Source of the DNA: Ligula intestinalis
Taxonomy: Eukaryota; Platyhelminthes; Cestoda; Diphyllobothriidea; Diphyllobothriidae
Direction: 5' to 3'
Length of the DNA: 64,000 nucleotides
NCBI GenBank assembly: GCA_036362985.1
Contig: JAYGXS010000004.1
Location: forward strand, 68,947,062 to 69,011,061
The notes under the pieces were generated by a model that was given only the letters and a program-made list of their open reading frames with translations, was not told where the DNA came from and searched no databases. Positions 10,086 through 20,759 of the stretch are shown here, piece by piece. The number at the start of each line of letters is the position of its first letter. The stretch's first letter is position 1. Position numbers and translations under genes: made by a program.

Positions 10086-11785
10086 AAGAATAATAAGTTT
10101 TTCAAAAAATTGGCCACATAAAAGGCCTGTTTTTTCTGCATTCGCACGTTTATTGCAAATCTTGGCATCAATCTACTTGGGTGAAAAGAAATCTGTTTTC
10201 AAGAGAAAGATATGTTCTTTCACTTCCAGTCATATTTAATCGTTTTGCTTCAGACAAATTAAAGAAATTGTCAAAAGTCCCCAATTTCCCTGTGAGATTA
10301 CCTTGGAAAAGATTCATATACGCAGAAGTTCGTCAGCTAAATATCCAATAAAAGCACGTTTTAAAGAGGTAGCCTATTATGGAAACGTTTTTTGATTAAT
10401 TGAAGGAATAACAATATACGTGGTGTCTAACAGACAGGTTGTATGCTCGAAAATGTGGTTTGCTGTTTTGAAGCATTTCCACATTTGACCAACATGGCAT
10501 TGGAAATAATGTTCAAAAGCTCGTTTTTTCGGTACATTCTGTTTGGTTAGATCTTATTTTAAAGAGGTTGACGTAAACTTCGAACAAATGGACAATTAGT
10601 AAACTTGTCAATTAATACACTGAAAACTAGCGAAATGAAGAGAGACTTTATTCAATGATATTCAATAACTACGTATCAACTCATTCCCACATAGACAAAA
10701 TATTTTGACTTAAGGCAAGTTCTCTTTGTTTAAAGAAAGTGGTTGCTGTAAGTTTTATACTCAGCAAACTTTTTAAATTTAGTGTTCTAATTTATAGCTA
10801 TGTTTGACATCTCCACAAGCTGGGAATTATCGAGAAAATTTTATTTTTCTTAATCAAAACTTAGTACTTCTTATAGTTCTTTCAAGTACCTAATATGCCT
10901 TATGCTGCTCATTATTATTCATAAGTTTTAGTATATGCGTTCCCACTGGTTTGGGAGATTTAATTAAACATTTACAAATTTATGAAAGTTGCTTGTAGGA
11001 CTAGAAGAACTGTATATAGTAGTATTTAGAATGCCATCAAAAATCAGTGAATAAATGCATCGACTAAAGTAATCGTTCTTTTTTATAGAATCCATCTAGC
11101 AGGAAGTGCGTTCATAAGCCGTAACCGGACCTATTTTCAGACTTTTAGAAACGCAACCATCCGTGTCCCTTTGTAAATTTAAAACGTCTAAAATAGTTTT
11201 CACGGAGTTTACTTTACTAGCTCTGCCTAACACTAGATTGCTTTTTTTGAAATAAAGTAAATTTTGGTAAGGAATATAGAAGAATGACGAAAATATCACG
11301 TTATTTAATATGAGGAAAAATAACTAACGATAATTGGTTCTATGTAGTGACTGATATTTTTGATTTCATTAACTATGGAAAAATATTCAGAATTACCTGT
11401 TAACGAAAATTTGGTAGGCAGAACATAGCCGAGCTTATTTGCTAATGTGCATAAGCACTGTCTTTTTATATTGTCATGTGTTTCGTTTGAATCTGGTTCT
11501 CGCGAAGGCATGAAACAGAGAGGAAGTAGTGTCTGTCCACAGAGGTAGACCTCAACAAAAAAATGTTAATCATCTTCTATATCATACTAGCGCAGAAGCC
11601 CGGCTTCGCCTTGGGCATCCTTACATGTTGTTGTCCCATTACGTAGACAAACCGTATGTGAAAATGAGAAGATTATGGAGACGAAGGTGAGTCGGTCGGA
11701 ATCTACGAGGTCGTTTTGACTCGACTTAAGGTATGTGTATGCTCAGAAGGAGAAATTGCACAGAAATTAGCGACTGAAAATGGTA
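10086..11785. other. No gene seen; AT-rich
   Basis: AT-rich sequence without recognisable exons, RNA genes or transposon proteins. Short open frames at 11096-11299 and 11305-11511 (-) lack any known motif. Confidence 0.4.
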
Positions 11786-11789
11786 TGAA

Positions 11790-12722
11790 CGGTGTATCTC
11801 ATAAATCCTTTGCGGTCTATCATCTCCCTCCTCAAGAAAATATCCATATTGCTATGCTGTGTATCTGACATGACGATGGCCACTTCATTGAATGTGGGAG
11901 CATTAAATCACCGTTGCTGTTCTCCGCGAAAGCGTTTATCGGCATCTATGAAAACGGCGAAACCAAGGGAAGAATGCATCTCCAGGTTGGACTTGAAACT
12001 CTTAACGTAGCTGTTGCGCTGGTGTAGCATGTCTTAAAGGGACAATATTATGTGATGCTTAAGCGTGGGTACACTTCGGGATCGACTTTGAGCCTGAAGG
12101 TTGATGTCTTCTACGAATTATATTGATAGAAATGTCGGCTTGCCATCATGAGCAGGTAGTAATAATCCAATCCGGTGGCAAACTTGGCCTTCCATCTTAA
12201 AGGTAGGCATAAATATAACCTCACGAACAACGTTGGCAACAAAGAATATTGTTTGGAATGCCCCATTGTATTTCCTAATATTCGAAAGAAATTTTTTCAA
12301 GTCGTCGTTATTACCAGCAAGCAAGTTTTGGACTATTTCTGGTGGTGGGAAGAAAGTATTCAGTCGAACCTTGCCATTGGAACAGCAAATGCCGATTGTA
12401 TCTTCAGTCCATTTTTTCGCCTGGCAATATCCGCAAACTTCTCCCATCTTCCCAATGGAAACATTTGCAGCTTCCGCATAACCAAGACTTGGATTGTAAT
12501 TGAGTTAGGCTTTGTTCCACACTTGAGCCTTTATGGAAGCAACCAATGGGCCAGAGTCACCAAACCGCATGTGAATCGGTTGCGAACTGGAGTTTCCAGC
12601 ATCGGTTGGGCGTAATCCGCTCTCTGGGATGCTTGCATAGCCAGACGTTCACTTCTACATCTGGGTAATTCATTTTTCCGACGTTGCGAATCTCTTAACC
12701 TACCTAGCCCTTGTTGGATCAA
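11790..12722 (-). mobile_element. Helitron Rep N-terminal remnant
   Basis: Minus-strand translations match the N-terminal Helitron-like domain in order. A basic Arg/Gln-rich stretch (RLRDSQRRKNE, SERLAMQASQRADYA) comes first, then NYNPSLGY and SIGKMGEVCGYCQAKKW, with a CxxC zinc-knuckle-like pair. GICCSNGKVRL, FLSNIRKYNGAFQ, PTFKMEGQVCHRIG and LLLPAHDGKP follow. After a stop near 12118 and a frame change come LHQRNSYVKSF, FIDADKRFRGE and NAPTFNEVAIV. Stops and frameshifts make it non-functional, and no HUH or helicase region is visible. Rep is the rolling-circle transposase of Helitrons; the assignment rests on remembered family motifs. Confidence 0.75.
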
Positions 12723-12729
12723 GAGTTCC

Positions 12730-12965
12730 CGCCGGAGCCCAAATTTAATCTGGTTGGCCGACGGAAAAAAGCCACGACCTCAGCCGGTTTGAACCAAAGG
12801 TCCACGGGGGTGAGTTAGGTGCCTGGCCGGGAACTGTAGGCGAAGAGATGATGGCAGTCCTGCGGCGAGATGCCGCAGTCGGGTATGGGCGGGTCGAGCC
12901 AGGGGGCTGTCTGGCTAATGCGTTATTTGGCATGTGTCTTTTGGCACCCCTGGGGGGAGGCATAC
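12730..12965. other. GC-rich block next to Helitron remnant
   Basis: A sharply bounded GC-rich segment in AT-rich surroundings. It contains GGTTTGAACC (12789-12798), which resembles an RNA polymerase III B box, but no complete tRNA-like fold can be drawn. It may be a decayed SINE. Unclassified. Confidence 0.3.
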
Positions 12966-13855
12966 CTTCCTATCAGTTTATTAACATTAGGTGATGACGA
13001 TGATTGAAATGTTCGCGAGAAAAAGACAGGGTTGAACATCCATCCCACTTTTTTTAATCGTTTTTTTTCATGACAGAGGCCGAATTAACCACCATCAAAT
13101 TAAGCGTGGATGAGGTTCCGACCATCGATTCGATTGCTCTGGTGAAAGTTACTGGTCTGCGGGAACTTCTTATGCTCCAAGAAACGAAGTCATGATGTCC
13201 GGAGGGAATACTTACAAAACTGTTAAAAGGGCTAGCCGTAGCGTTGGCAGAACCTCTGCACTTACTCTTCCGATCATTCGAGATCTTAGTGGCCTCGCCC
13301 TTTTTGCTCATTCACCCCAATTCCGCCCACCCTCCGTAGCGTATTTACATCCACCTGTCACGCTGGGTGGCAATCGCGAGTCTGAAACAGCTGCCTACCA
13401 CCAACGATAAAGGGGACAAACACAAACACAGTGACACCGACATGTCCCCTGTGTGATCGATGTACAGAATGACGCGCAAAAGGCGGGGGCGTCGCGTGTA
13501 ACTGATATACGGACAGGTCTGCATTCGCGCGTGTGTGTGCCCAAGCTCCGTGATTGACTTGTAAATAGCTGCCATCCACCAATGATAATTGAGGTCCACA
13601 CAGAGGCAGGCAAGAATTTTATTAAGTATACAGATTAGCAACTCGTGTATCATGTCAAATAATATAAAAGTTACACATAACGCACAATTTTGCTATTCAT
13701 TGTGGAAAACAAGAACGACGGGGACGTCATTTTATGTGTTGCCGTGACTGAGGGGAATCAGATGCAGTCATAAAAACAAGTTCTCTATTAAACTGCCATT
13801 TCCTGTTCATAACGGAACACGGAGTCCGAGTTATTTACGAATAAGTGTGATCGAC
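12966..13855. other. No gene seen; short direct repeat
   Basis: AGCTGCCTACCACCAACGAT near 13390 recurs in diverged form near 13568. A short GT-rich run lies at about 13518-13531. No coding support. Confidence 0.35.
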
Positions 13856-13859
13856 GCAT

Positions 13860-14740
13860 AGGATGTACCTGCAATACGGCTGGAATTCGTTAAACATGCT
13901 GACATCAGCGAAAGGTTGATACTCACTCGCGTATCAACGTTGAGCAAAGTTGCTATATTGATTAGCTCTTAGCCAAAACTCAAGTCATTTCTGGCACGAA
14001 AGGATGCCGGCTTTTCAACGAACTGCTTTATGACCCATTTCAACGGTTATTTACTGAAATAGTTAGCATTTATTTTGAATACCTTTATAATTTCAAATAC
14101 AGAAAAAATGCACCCAAACTTCTTCCTTTAGCTGGTGTGGTAGTAAATTGCACATGTTTAAAAATGTTTCGATTACAACAAAGGGTATCCTGTGGTTTAA
14201 GAAAAAGTTTGAATTTTCAAACTTTTAACGATTGTGAGTTCATTTATAATATATCGCAGCTATAATTTGTAAATGCTGTCTCTTAGGTGTACAGCATGAT
14301 CCACAACTATTGCAACATTTGATGAGAACAATTTGAATTCTTCCACCGACCGTAGGCAAAAAAGTAAGTTTCCTTATAGAAATATGTACACAGCGCGCAG
14401 TTTCTAGACCTTGAGTACAAGTGTAGCAGTCGGAGGCTTTCAAAATTATTCACCAAACAAGAAATTTCTTTTAAACCAAAAATACCCTTAATTCAAGAAT
14501 AAAACTCAAAGAACACATGATGTCCTACCACATGAGAACAAGAAGAAATTTTTTCGTGCATGTTTTCCGTAGAACGTAGTTGAAATTTTAAAATCCTGTC
14601 ACGATGAATGAAAAAAATGCAAACTACTTTAGTAGCCATTTTTCACGGTCAGAAATAGCTCAATAAAAGCCGGCATTCTACCATCTTAGGAATTACTTCA
14701 AAATAGCCTACATGATAATCAGTTTTTTAATCTTAGTGAA
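13860..14740. repeat. Outer-arm sequences of foldback family E, rearranged
   Basis: 13880-14020 aligns with the outer left arm at 59885-60035 (AATTCGT, GCGAAAG, TTGATACT, GCCGGCTTTT/ACCGGCTTTT). 14650-14735 has the opposite, right-arm orientation, matching 59300-59370 and 61550-61620 (AAAGCCGGCAT, then GCCTACATGATAATCA-type sequence). Both flank the short foldback at 14765-15258 but not in the order of the complete element. I infer nested insertion or rearrangement. The middle (14150-14640) holds nothing else I recognise. Confidence 0.5.
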
Positions 14741-14764
14741 TATGCGAGTTCCAGAGAGCATTTC

Positions 14765-15258
14765 AGAAAGAGAGGATGCGATCGCTGGAGCAAGTGTTTC
14801 ATTTTCCAGAAGTTTCGGATTCTGTAGAGAATCCTTAATCCTAGATAATGGTAGGCTAGTCTGAGTCATACGCAGATAGGGGTAAAACGTGTAAAGATTG
14901 CACAATATTCATAATTCGTAGTGGTCATTTGCGTGCGTACAATAATTATCCACTCCTGGAATCACCACTTGGGGTCTTAATTGGTGCGGCAATTAATAAG
15001 CCGAACGCGAAATTTCAAGCCATCACCGCACTAAATAAGAACTCAAACGGTCAGTATAAGGGTGAATATTTATAGTACGCATGCATATGACTGCTACACA
15101 CTATCAATACCGTGCAATCTGTGCATGTTTAAACCCTATCTGCGCAGTCTTCGAATATCCTGCGATTGCCTATGATTAAGGATTCTCGACAGAATCCGAA
15201 ACTTCAGGAAAAGAAAAATTTTGTTCCACTGATTGCATCCTCTTCTTCTGGGCGAATA
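14765..15258 (+). mobile_element. Foldback family E, short complete copy
   Basis: The ends are inverted repeats: the left arm (about 14767-14935) and right arm (about 15085-15258) are reverse complements with scattered mismatches. Shared blocks are AAGAGAGGATGC/GCATCCTC, AGTTTCGGATTCTG/CAGAATCCGAAACT, and ATACGCAGATAGGG against CCCTATCTGCGCA. The centre is about 150 bp, much shorter than in the copy at 60365-61225. No coding capacity. Confidence 0.75.
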
Positions 15259-15505
15259 GCAATCTTTCGCAATTATCGTCATTTTGCAAGAAATCGGAGC
15301 TATACTCTATGTATTATAATTAGTAGTCGCTTCGCATTTGTGGTTGTATTTCCTGCAATGGTCGCTCGTTGCCTCCTGCCTGTGTAGTTATTTGCCATTA
15401 GTTAATCGTCACTCATAAGAATTATAAACAAGATAATTATTTGGCTATCATCATCCCCGGAAGAGGAAGAAGAGATGATTTTTGGGACCGATGTGTATTG
15501 TGGCT

Positions 15506-15539
15506 GACGTTTCAAAAGCGTGCTTGCTTCAATCATCAG
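15506..15539 (-). ncRNA. Hammerhead-like motif, FB1 left arm
   Basis: Minus strand: CUGAUGA (15539-15533), then a possible stem GAAGC/GCUUU, then GAAACGUC (15513-15506). ACGU is self-complementary, as in minimal hammerheads that pair stem III between two copies. The stem starts two bases after the box, which is not ideal. Activity is unproven. Confidence 0.4.
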
Positions 15540-15626
15540 AGTGTGGTGTCTGTACGCCTGTTCGCGTTAGATGGATGTGTCCGACCAGTAGCTTTGCCAT
15601 ACGCCGATGTGTCAATTGATTGCGCT

Positions 15627-15660
15627 TTGACGATTAAAGCTAGCATGCTTTTGAAACGTC
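15627..15660 (+). ncRNA. Hammerhead-like motif, FB1 right arm
   Basis: Plus strand: UUGACGA (first C of CUGANGA changed to U), stem AAAGC/GCUUU, then GAAACGUC. It mirrors the motif in the left arm. The substituted core base would be expected to cripple cleavage. Confidence 0.35.
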
Positions 15661-15719
15661 AGTAAAATACACATCGGTCCCAGAGATAATCTATTCTTCC
15701 TCTTGCGGGAATGATGAAG

Positions 15720-18520
15720 GGAATATTTCATTTGGACCTCGATTTTTTCGCATATTAATTTTGTTGGCTATTAAGCTTGCCAATACTGCCAGTAAAGACA
15801 CTGTTATTCCCTGCGCTCTCAAGGTGATAAAGTACGTAGCCCGAGGCGACGGTACTCGAGCTCCCTCACTTGCTCGAAGACGATGGACCAGATAACCGTT
15901 GCCTCAAGCAGTGTGCAGCTCGCATAGTTGTCATCTCTTTCTGGTGTGGCCGTGTCCTATCGAAATTCAGATCGGACGTGAGCCTCTCCCCCCTTGTTGC
16001 TGGCAATGCGTAGCCGAATAATTTATCAGTTAGACCGAAATAGGAGGCTTGGCCTTGTGCGTCTTCTGCTACTCAACTGCCTCCTGATACTTTTTGCTTG
16101 CAGTAGCTATTGTCGTGCCACTTGTCGTGCTGTGGCTGCTCTGCCGAAATGAGAATACTGCCTACTTATTGGCTATTAACTAAACCTTAAGGGTGGAAAA
16201 AGGTTATTTTTGATCATCAGCTTACAGTGCTGCCCTACATCATCGGAGCAATTATCAGTATTCAATGTTCAAGTTATTTTAGCGGTTTTATATTCATTTT
16301 TAGTGCATGTGATGGATAAGCGCAGAATAATTTGCGCGTACTTCATGCTTTCCCGTGCGAAAAATAAATAGTAATAAAGTATGGCCCTTAATTGTTAAAC
16401 ATGCATAACCTTTTACAAGTTTGCCCATTACTTGCATACAAGCATGAACACATTAATAAAACGTTAGAAAAAATATTAAACAACGTAGAGCAAGCTTTAA
16501 AACTTAAATAAGATTAAGAAATACTAATTTTTTTATTCAGAAAATTTTTTTTCCCAATAAACCCCAATAATAATTGAAGTCTTTCTTTCTTTAAATTCAA
16601 AAATTTACTTTCCTTTAGTCATTATGCTTACCCGCCATGTGGGCGATGCGGTCAAACAAAATGCGACCAAAACCTTTTGTTACTGCATTTTATGCAAAAA
16701 ACCTCGCAGGTTAGATAGACATATTTTAAAGATATACATTGTTCCTTCTTTTTGAAGTTGGTTTGACTTGCATTTGAACAATTGTGGACGAAATTTTCCG
16801 GATCTGAAAGAAATATTTTTTACACTTTCTTATACCTATTTGGAGTTCTTCCATAGCGCAATGTATATTCATCAAAAGTTTGGTGCTGTTATACTTAATA
16901 ACATAGAGGATGCCTTTCATGTGAGCCTACTACCAATTTCGGCAGAATTAATGTACATCCTCCTGAATTAACTGAACTAAAAGGATGATTATACTTACAA
17001 AAGATGATCAAAATAACGTGACCAAGCATATGCTTAACTATCTTGTCAATTTTTTTATGAAAGTCTTACGATTTTTGCACCATACTGTATACTGCCTGCC
17101 TGCAAATGACCAAACAGTTGTTGCATTAGATTTGTTAAAATGGTGTATGTAAACAATCCCGAAACTCCTATGGCTAAAAGTAACATATGGGCGTATTTAA
17201 AACAGCAAGCCCGGTGTGGCAAGTGAAAAAAAAAGAAATGGCTTAAAAGTGGTCTAGCCAAGAGCCAGATAGTTTGCCCAAATCTTAAAAAAATCACAGT
17301 ACATCTAGTCTTTTGGAAACAGTTGAAGCGAAGAAAACATATCGGTCTCTATTGGATACCAAGGTAAACATTATCGCTCCGTAAACTGTATGGTTTTGCC
17401 AGTCGTTTCATTATTAGCACCTTGAATTTTAAGAGGGATTGAGTATGAGCGGTTTGACTACAATTATCAATGACTGGGGCTCTGGTTATCTGTCGAGGGG
17501 CACTATGCCTTGCATGTCTTTGAAAAAAACCTATTATTGTCAAATAGGTCACCTAGCTTAGACAAACAAATGAATTTGAACTGCAGTCTTTGCTATAGGA
17601 ACATGGTAATACGAACAAAATTAGTAAAGAACGATCAAGTATTCACTTATTTGTTTAACGTTTTGTTTTTATTTAAATTTTCAGCAGAAGTATCATCTTA
17701 CTGTGTAATGACAAATTTGCTCACTTGGTGGGAAATGTTAAACATTTCTGTAAAAATTTAGCAGCATCTTTTCAGCCAAAATTATTTTGAAATTTTAAAG
17801 CAGTAAGCAAGCCATAATACTGTTAATTAGAACCTCTTCCATGCAATAAAGCATTAAATGAGGTTATTTTGCAAATTGAATTTATAAGGGGAGAACTTAT
17901 ATTGAATATATGCATAAAAATGGAACGCTGGAACTGGCTTCGATTGGCCTTTATTTTCGCTGGAGATATGAATTGGATCTCGAAGCTCTCAGCCCTCTGT
18001 CGTAGACTTCCTAATTTGTTCAGTCAGTTTAGGAATTTTCATTTGCAGCTGAACTGACAGAAAATTTCTACGTTTAATGGGCAATCGTTCGTCAACCGTT
18101 AGACCGAAAAAATGCGATTTTCCACATTATCAGCAGTCAACCTCTATTAGGCACACTATGTACACTTTTATAAATTCCGCCAGAATACTCGCTAGGCCTA
18201 GTCGGCTCTTTGCAACTATAGCTTCGAAATTCCCCTCGGGAAATGGGTACCATTTCTTCCGCTACGTCAACTTATATGTGATTCATTTTCTGAATGAAAT
18301 ATCGAACGCCACATAAAAGTGTACAGTTTCCTTGATTTCGATTGGCTCACATGAATTCAGTTATTAACTTTTAGGGATGTACACCAGTTGAATTTCTCAT
18401 ATAACTCTATTAAATTCCGACATTTCTACAGATTAATAAAAAAATCCTATTGTCAGGTATGTTTATTATCAATATGCGTTCTCTGGCTTTTGAAGTGTCA
18501 GCTAAAATACAATTTGGTCT
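15720..18520. other. No gene seen; AT-rich
   Basis: Largely AT-rich DNA. Small open frames (for example 17055-17297 on the minus strand, hydrophobic) have no recognised family and no splice support. Confidence 0.4.
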
Positions 18521-18524
18521 CGGT

Positions 18525-18567
18525 AATTGCCCCCTCTTCCTTTTCCGGGGATGATGAAAGGAATATG
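18525..18567 (+). repeat. Solo end fragment of FB1-type foldback
   Basis: CCCCTCTTCC, CGGGGATGATGAA and GGAATAT match the outer end of FB1 at 15690-15725. The rest of the element is absent. Confidence 0.4.
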
Positions 18568-18569
18568 TT

Positions 18570-20475
18570 TATCATCGAATAGCTGAAGTGGTATGCAGTC
18601 CGATATGATTTGATTAAATGAGAAAGCTTGTCGGAAAAAAGAGATTGAATCGCAAATTTTCAAGCAGGCGTCCTTTGCTTGTTGTCAGACGTAAAGAAAG
18701 CTGAGAGGTTAGTTTTTACATCGGCGTTTTAGCACGCAGACAGAGAGAAGAACAGACGACCGTGCGATGGGGAACAGCGCAGCGTGTTGTGGTGACTGTC
18801 AGACGTCAGCCGAGGCGAATGGAATCTCAGGTGTGACTCACTGTGTTGTAGGTGGGGTCGGGAGTAGGAGACAATGACGTACGGGTGAAGTTCAGCGTGT
18901 TCAAGCATGCATTGAGAGCTATTATTGTTAAGGTGGACGCCGGTCAGTCCACCTTGATCGGATGGCCGCATAGTGAACGTCAAGCTCAAGATCTCTGTTT
19001 ATGCTGTCCGCATTAGATTACCAGGCTTTAAGCAATTCCCCTACCTGTTAAGTGTTTAGTGCCTATGCAAATGTCAGCCCTTTATAAAGATTTAATCGTT
19101 GTTATTGAATATAAATTCACGGTTTAATAGAATGTTTTATAAACACCATGGTACCCACAAACCCTTAAAGTATATAATTTGGTAGGTTTACTCTGCAAGC
19201 AGCATCACAGACGTAGGAGTTATAAAGTTCGGACATTTTCACCGCCGATATACTTTTGATAAATCTATTAGTATGTACATGCTTTGCAGGAAGCAGTGAT
19301 GTTTCTATGAAATCATTGAAAAGCAAATTAAGGTGTGCAGAATTGATAAAGCCTGAGTGTTTTCGGGCGTGCTTTACTCAGGTTGTTGCAACTGTACTTG
19401 TAAAAACAAAGCGTTCGTCTAATATTTGAAGCAATGTAGCATTTGGTTTCTTAATATTTATGTTGGGGTCTAACTTAATTAGCTTTCTCAATCCTAGAAC
19501 TTATGCAGTACAGCACGAGGTTTTTGGAGGAGGGGACGTTTCGTAGCCTTTTTTATTTACCAAAACGGTCAAACGACGCCGAGGTGGCCGAGACACACTG
19601 TAATCATTTTTTAAAACTAGGGTACTCGAAATTTGAATGCGAAATGCGTGCACCAATAACCAATTAATTTTTGCAGCAACAGCTACTAGGTCTATCTCCC
19701 TCTCTTTGTAGCTTCTTTCCCGAGACTCCTCTACCGTCTCTGTCTTGTCTGCAGTCCATTTCTTCATTAATATTCAGGCTAATTAATCTTGCAGAATGCC
19801 CTTCCCGTGGTGTGGGAGGGACGATGGCCAGTTCAGGTTCTCGTTCATTTATTGCCCGAACTTACGCCAAAGTTATTGCTGCGTGCAAGAAAATTTGAAA
19901 AATATAATCTGCAAATTCTTCGAAGAGGGCGAGAGAGAGAGCAAGCCGAAGAAAATTAGATCAGCGGAAAGCAACGTTCCCTACCCCCAATTTAAGGACA
20001 GGGGTAATAAACGGGTCTTCTGGTGACAGGGGAGGAGAAAGACGGCAACCCAAATGAGGTCAGTCCACTTCTGTTGACCCCACTGGATAGGCGGAGGAAA
20101 CGGCTTCAGTATACAAGTTCCAAAAACAGATTCCACAAGGACCTTTATGTCATATAATCAATGCTGTCCGTGTAAATTCAGTCGATAAATCTGCTATCAA
20201 GTCGGCCTTTTTCTTCTGCAGACTATCAGAAGACCTGTTTATATCTAAACCAGGAAATAGCAAAGATGATAGCATGACATAACAATTCTAAGCAATGCAG
20301 GCAGGATCTTCATCATAAAACATCTCCGCACAAAAATAACACTTTTGAATAAAATTGATTTATCAATTCGACTCTCGCATGTACAGGCCAACGATATTGG
20401 AGTGAACAGAATTAATAAAGAGGACTACACTGTCAATAATACTAGTTTTGAAAATTCGATACCCAGCGGGTAAGT
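18570..20475. other. No gene confirmed
   Basis: A frame at 19796-20026 (+) follows a good splice-acceptor-like TTAATCTTGCAG (19784-19795) and ends in Lys/Glu-rich sequence, but its protein matches nothing I know. A GACGTTTCGTAG block at 19537-19548 resembles foldback ends. Nothing else is supported. Confidence 0.35.
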
Positions 20476-20522
20476 CAGAAGAGAAAAGGGCGTTCACCGG
20501 GAAGAGTTAACTTTTTTTATTT

Positions 20523-20559
20523 GACGCTTTATATAGTTGTCTCATCTACCCATCTTCAG
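20523..20559 (-). ncRNA. Hammerhead-like motif, FB4 left arm
   Basis: Minus strand: intact CUGAAGA (20559-20553), a U, then the stem strand GGGUAG. The partner strand reads CUAUAU in this arm but CUAUCC in the right arm. The GAAACGUC box is changed to UAAAGCGUC. Combining the two arms gives a canonical layout with a 6-bp stem II. Confidence 0.4.
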
Positions 20560-20692
20560 AGAGTGAATTGTTTGTGTCCTGACTCTTGATAAAGGCCGCT
20601 CCTTTCTTCCGTTGGCGTAGCCTACCAATCCAGTTTGAGCCGCTTTGCGTGGCTCGCGTCTTTGAGTTTTAAGCATAGGCCGCCCTGACTCT

Positions 20693-20730
20693 CTGAAAAC
20701 GAGCTAGACGAGACAACTATCCGAAACGTC
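20693..20730 (+). ncRNA. Hammerhead-like motif, FB4 right arm
   Basis: Plus strand: CUGAAAA (one core change), then CUAUCC closing stem II, GAAACGUC intact at 20723-20730. ACGU is self-complementary, and GUC is the preferred hammerhead cleavage triplet. Confidence 0.45.
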
Positions 20731-20759
20731 TGCCAGTGAACGCCCTTTCATCTTTTGAA

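Larger units (their letters stand above)
15448..15719 (+). mobile_element. Foldback element FB1
   Basis: Arms of about 90 bp in inverted orientation enclose a centre of less than 100 bp. The left arm contains CCCCGGAAGAGGAAGAAGAG, GGGACCGATGTGTATT and TGACGTTTCAAAAGC. The right arm contains their reverse complements in reverse order. Each arm carries a hammerhead-like motif reading inward-to-outward. No protein. A solo fragment of one end lies at about 18525-18567. Confidence 0.8.
20478..20758 (+). mobile_element. Foldback element FB4
   Basis: Inverted arms: AAAAGGGCGTTCACCGG at the left against CCAGTGAACGCCCTTTCATC at the right, then ATAGTTGTCTC/GAGACAACTAT and TTCAGAGAGT/ACTCTCTGAA inside. 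The centre (about 20570-20685) is single-copy and non-coding. Both arms carry hammerhead-like motifs. Confidence 0.8.
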
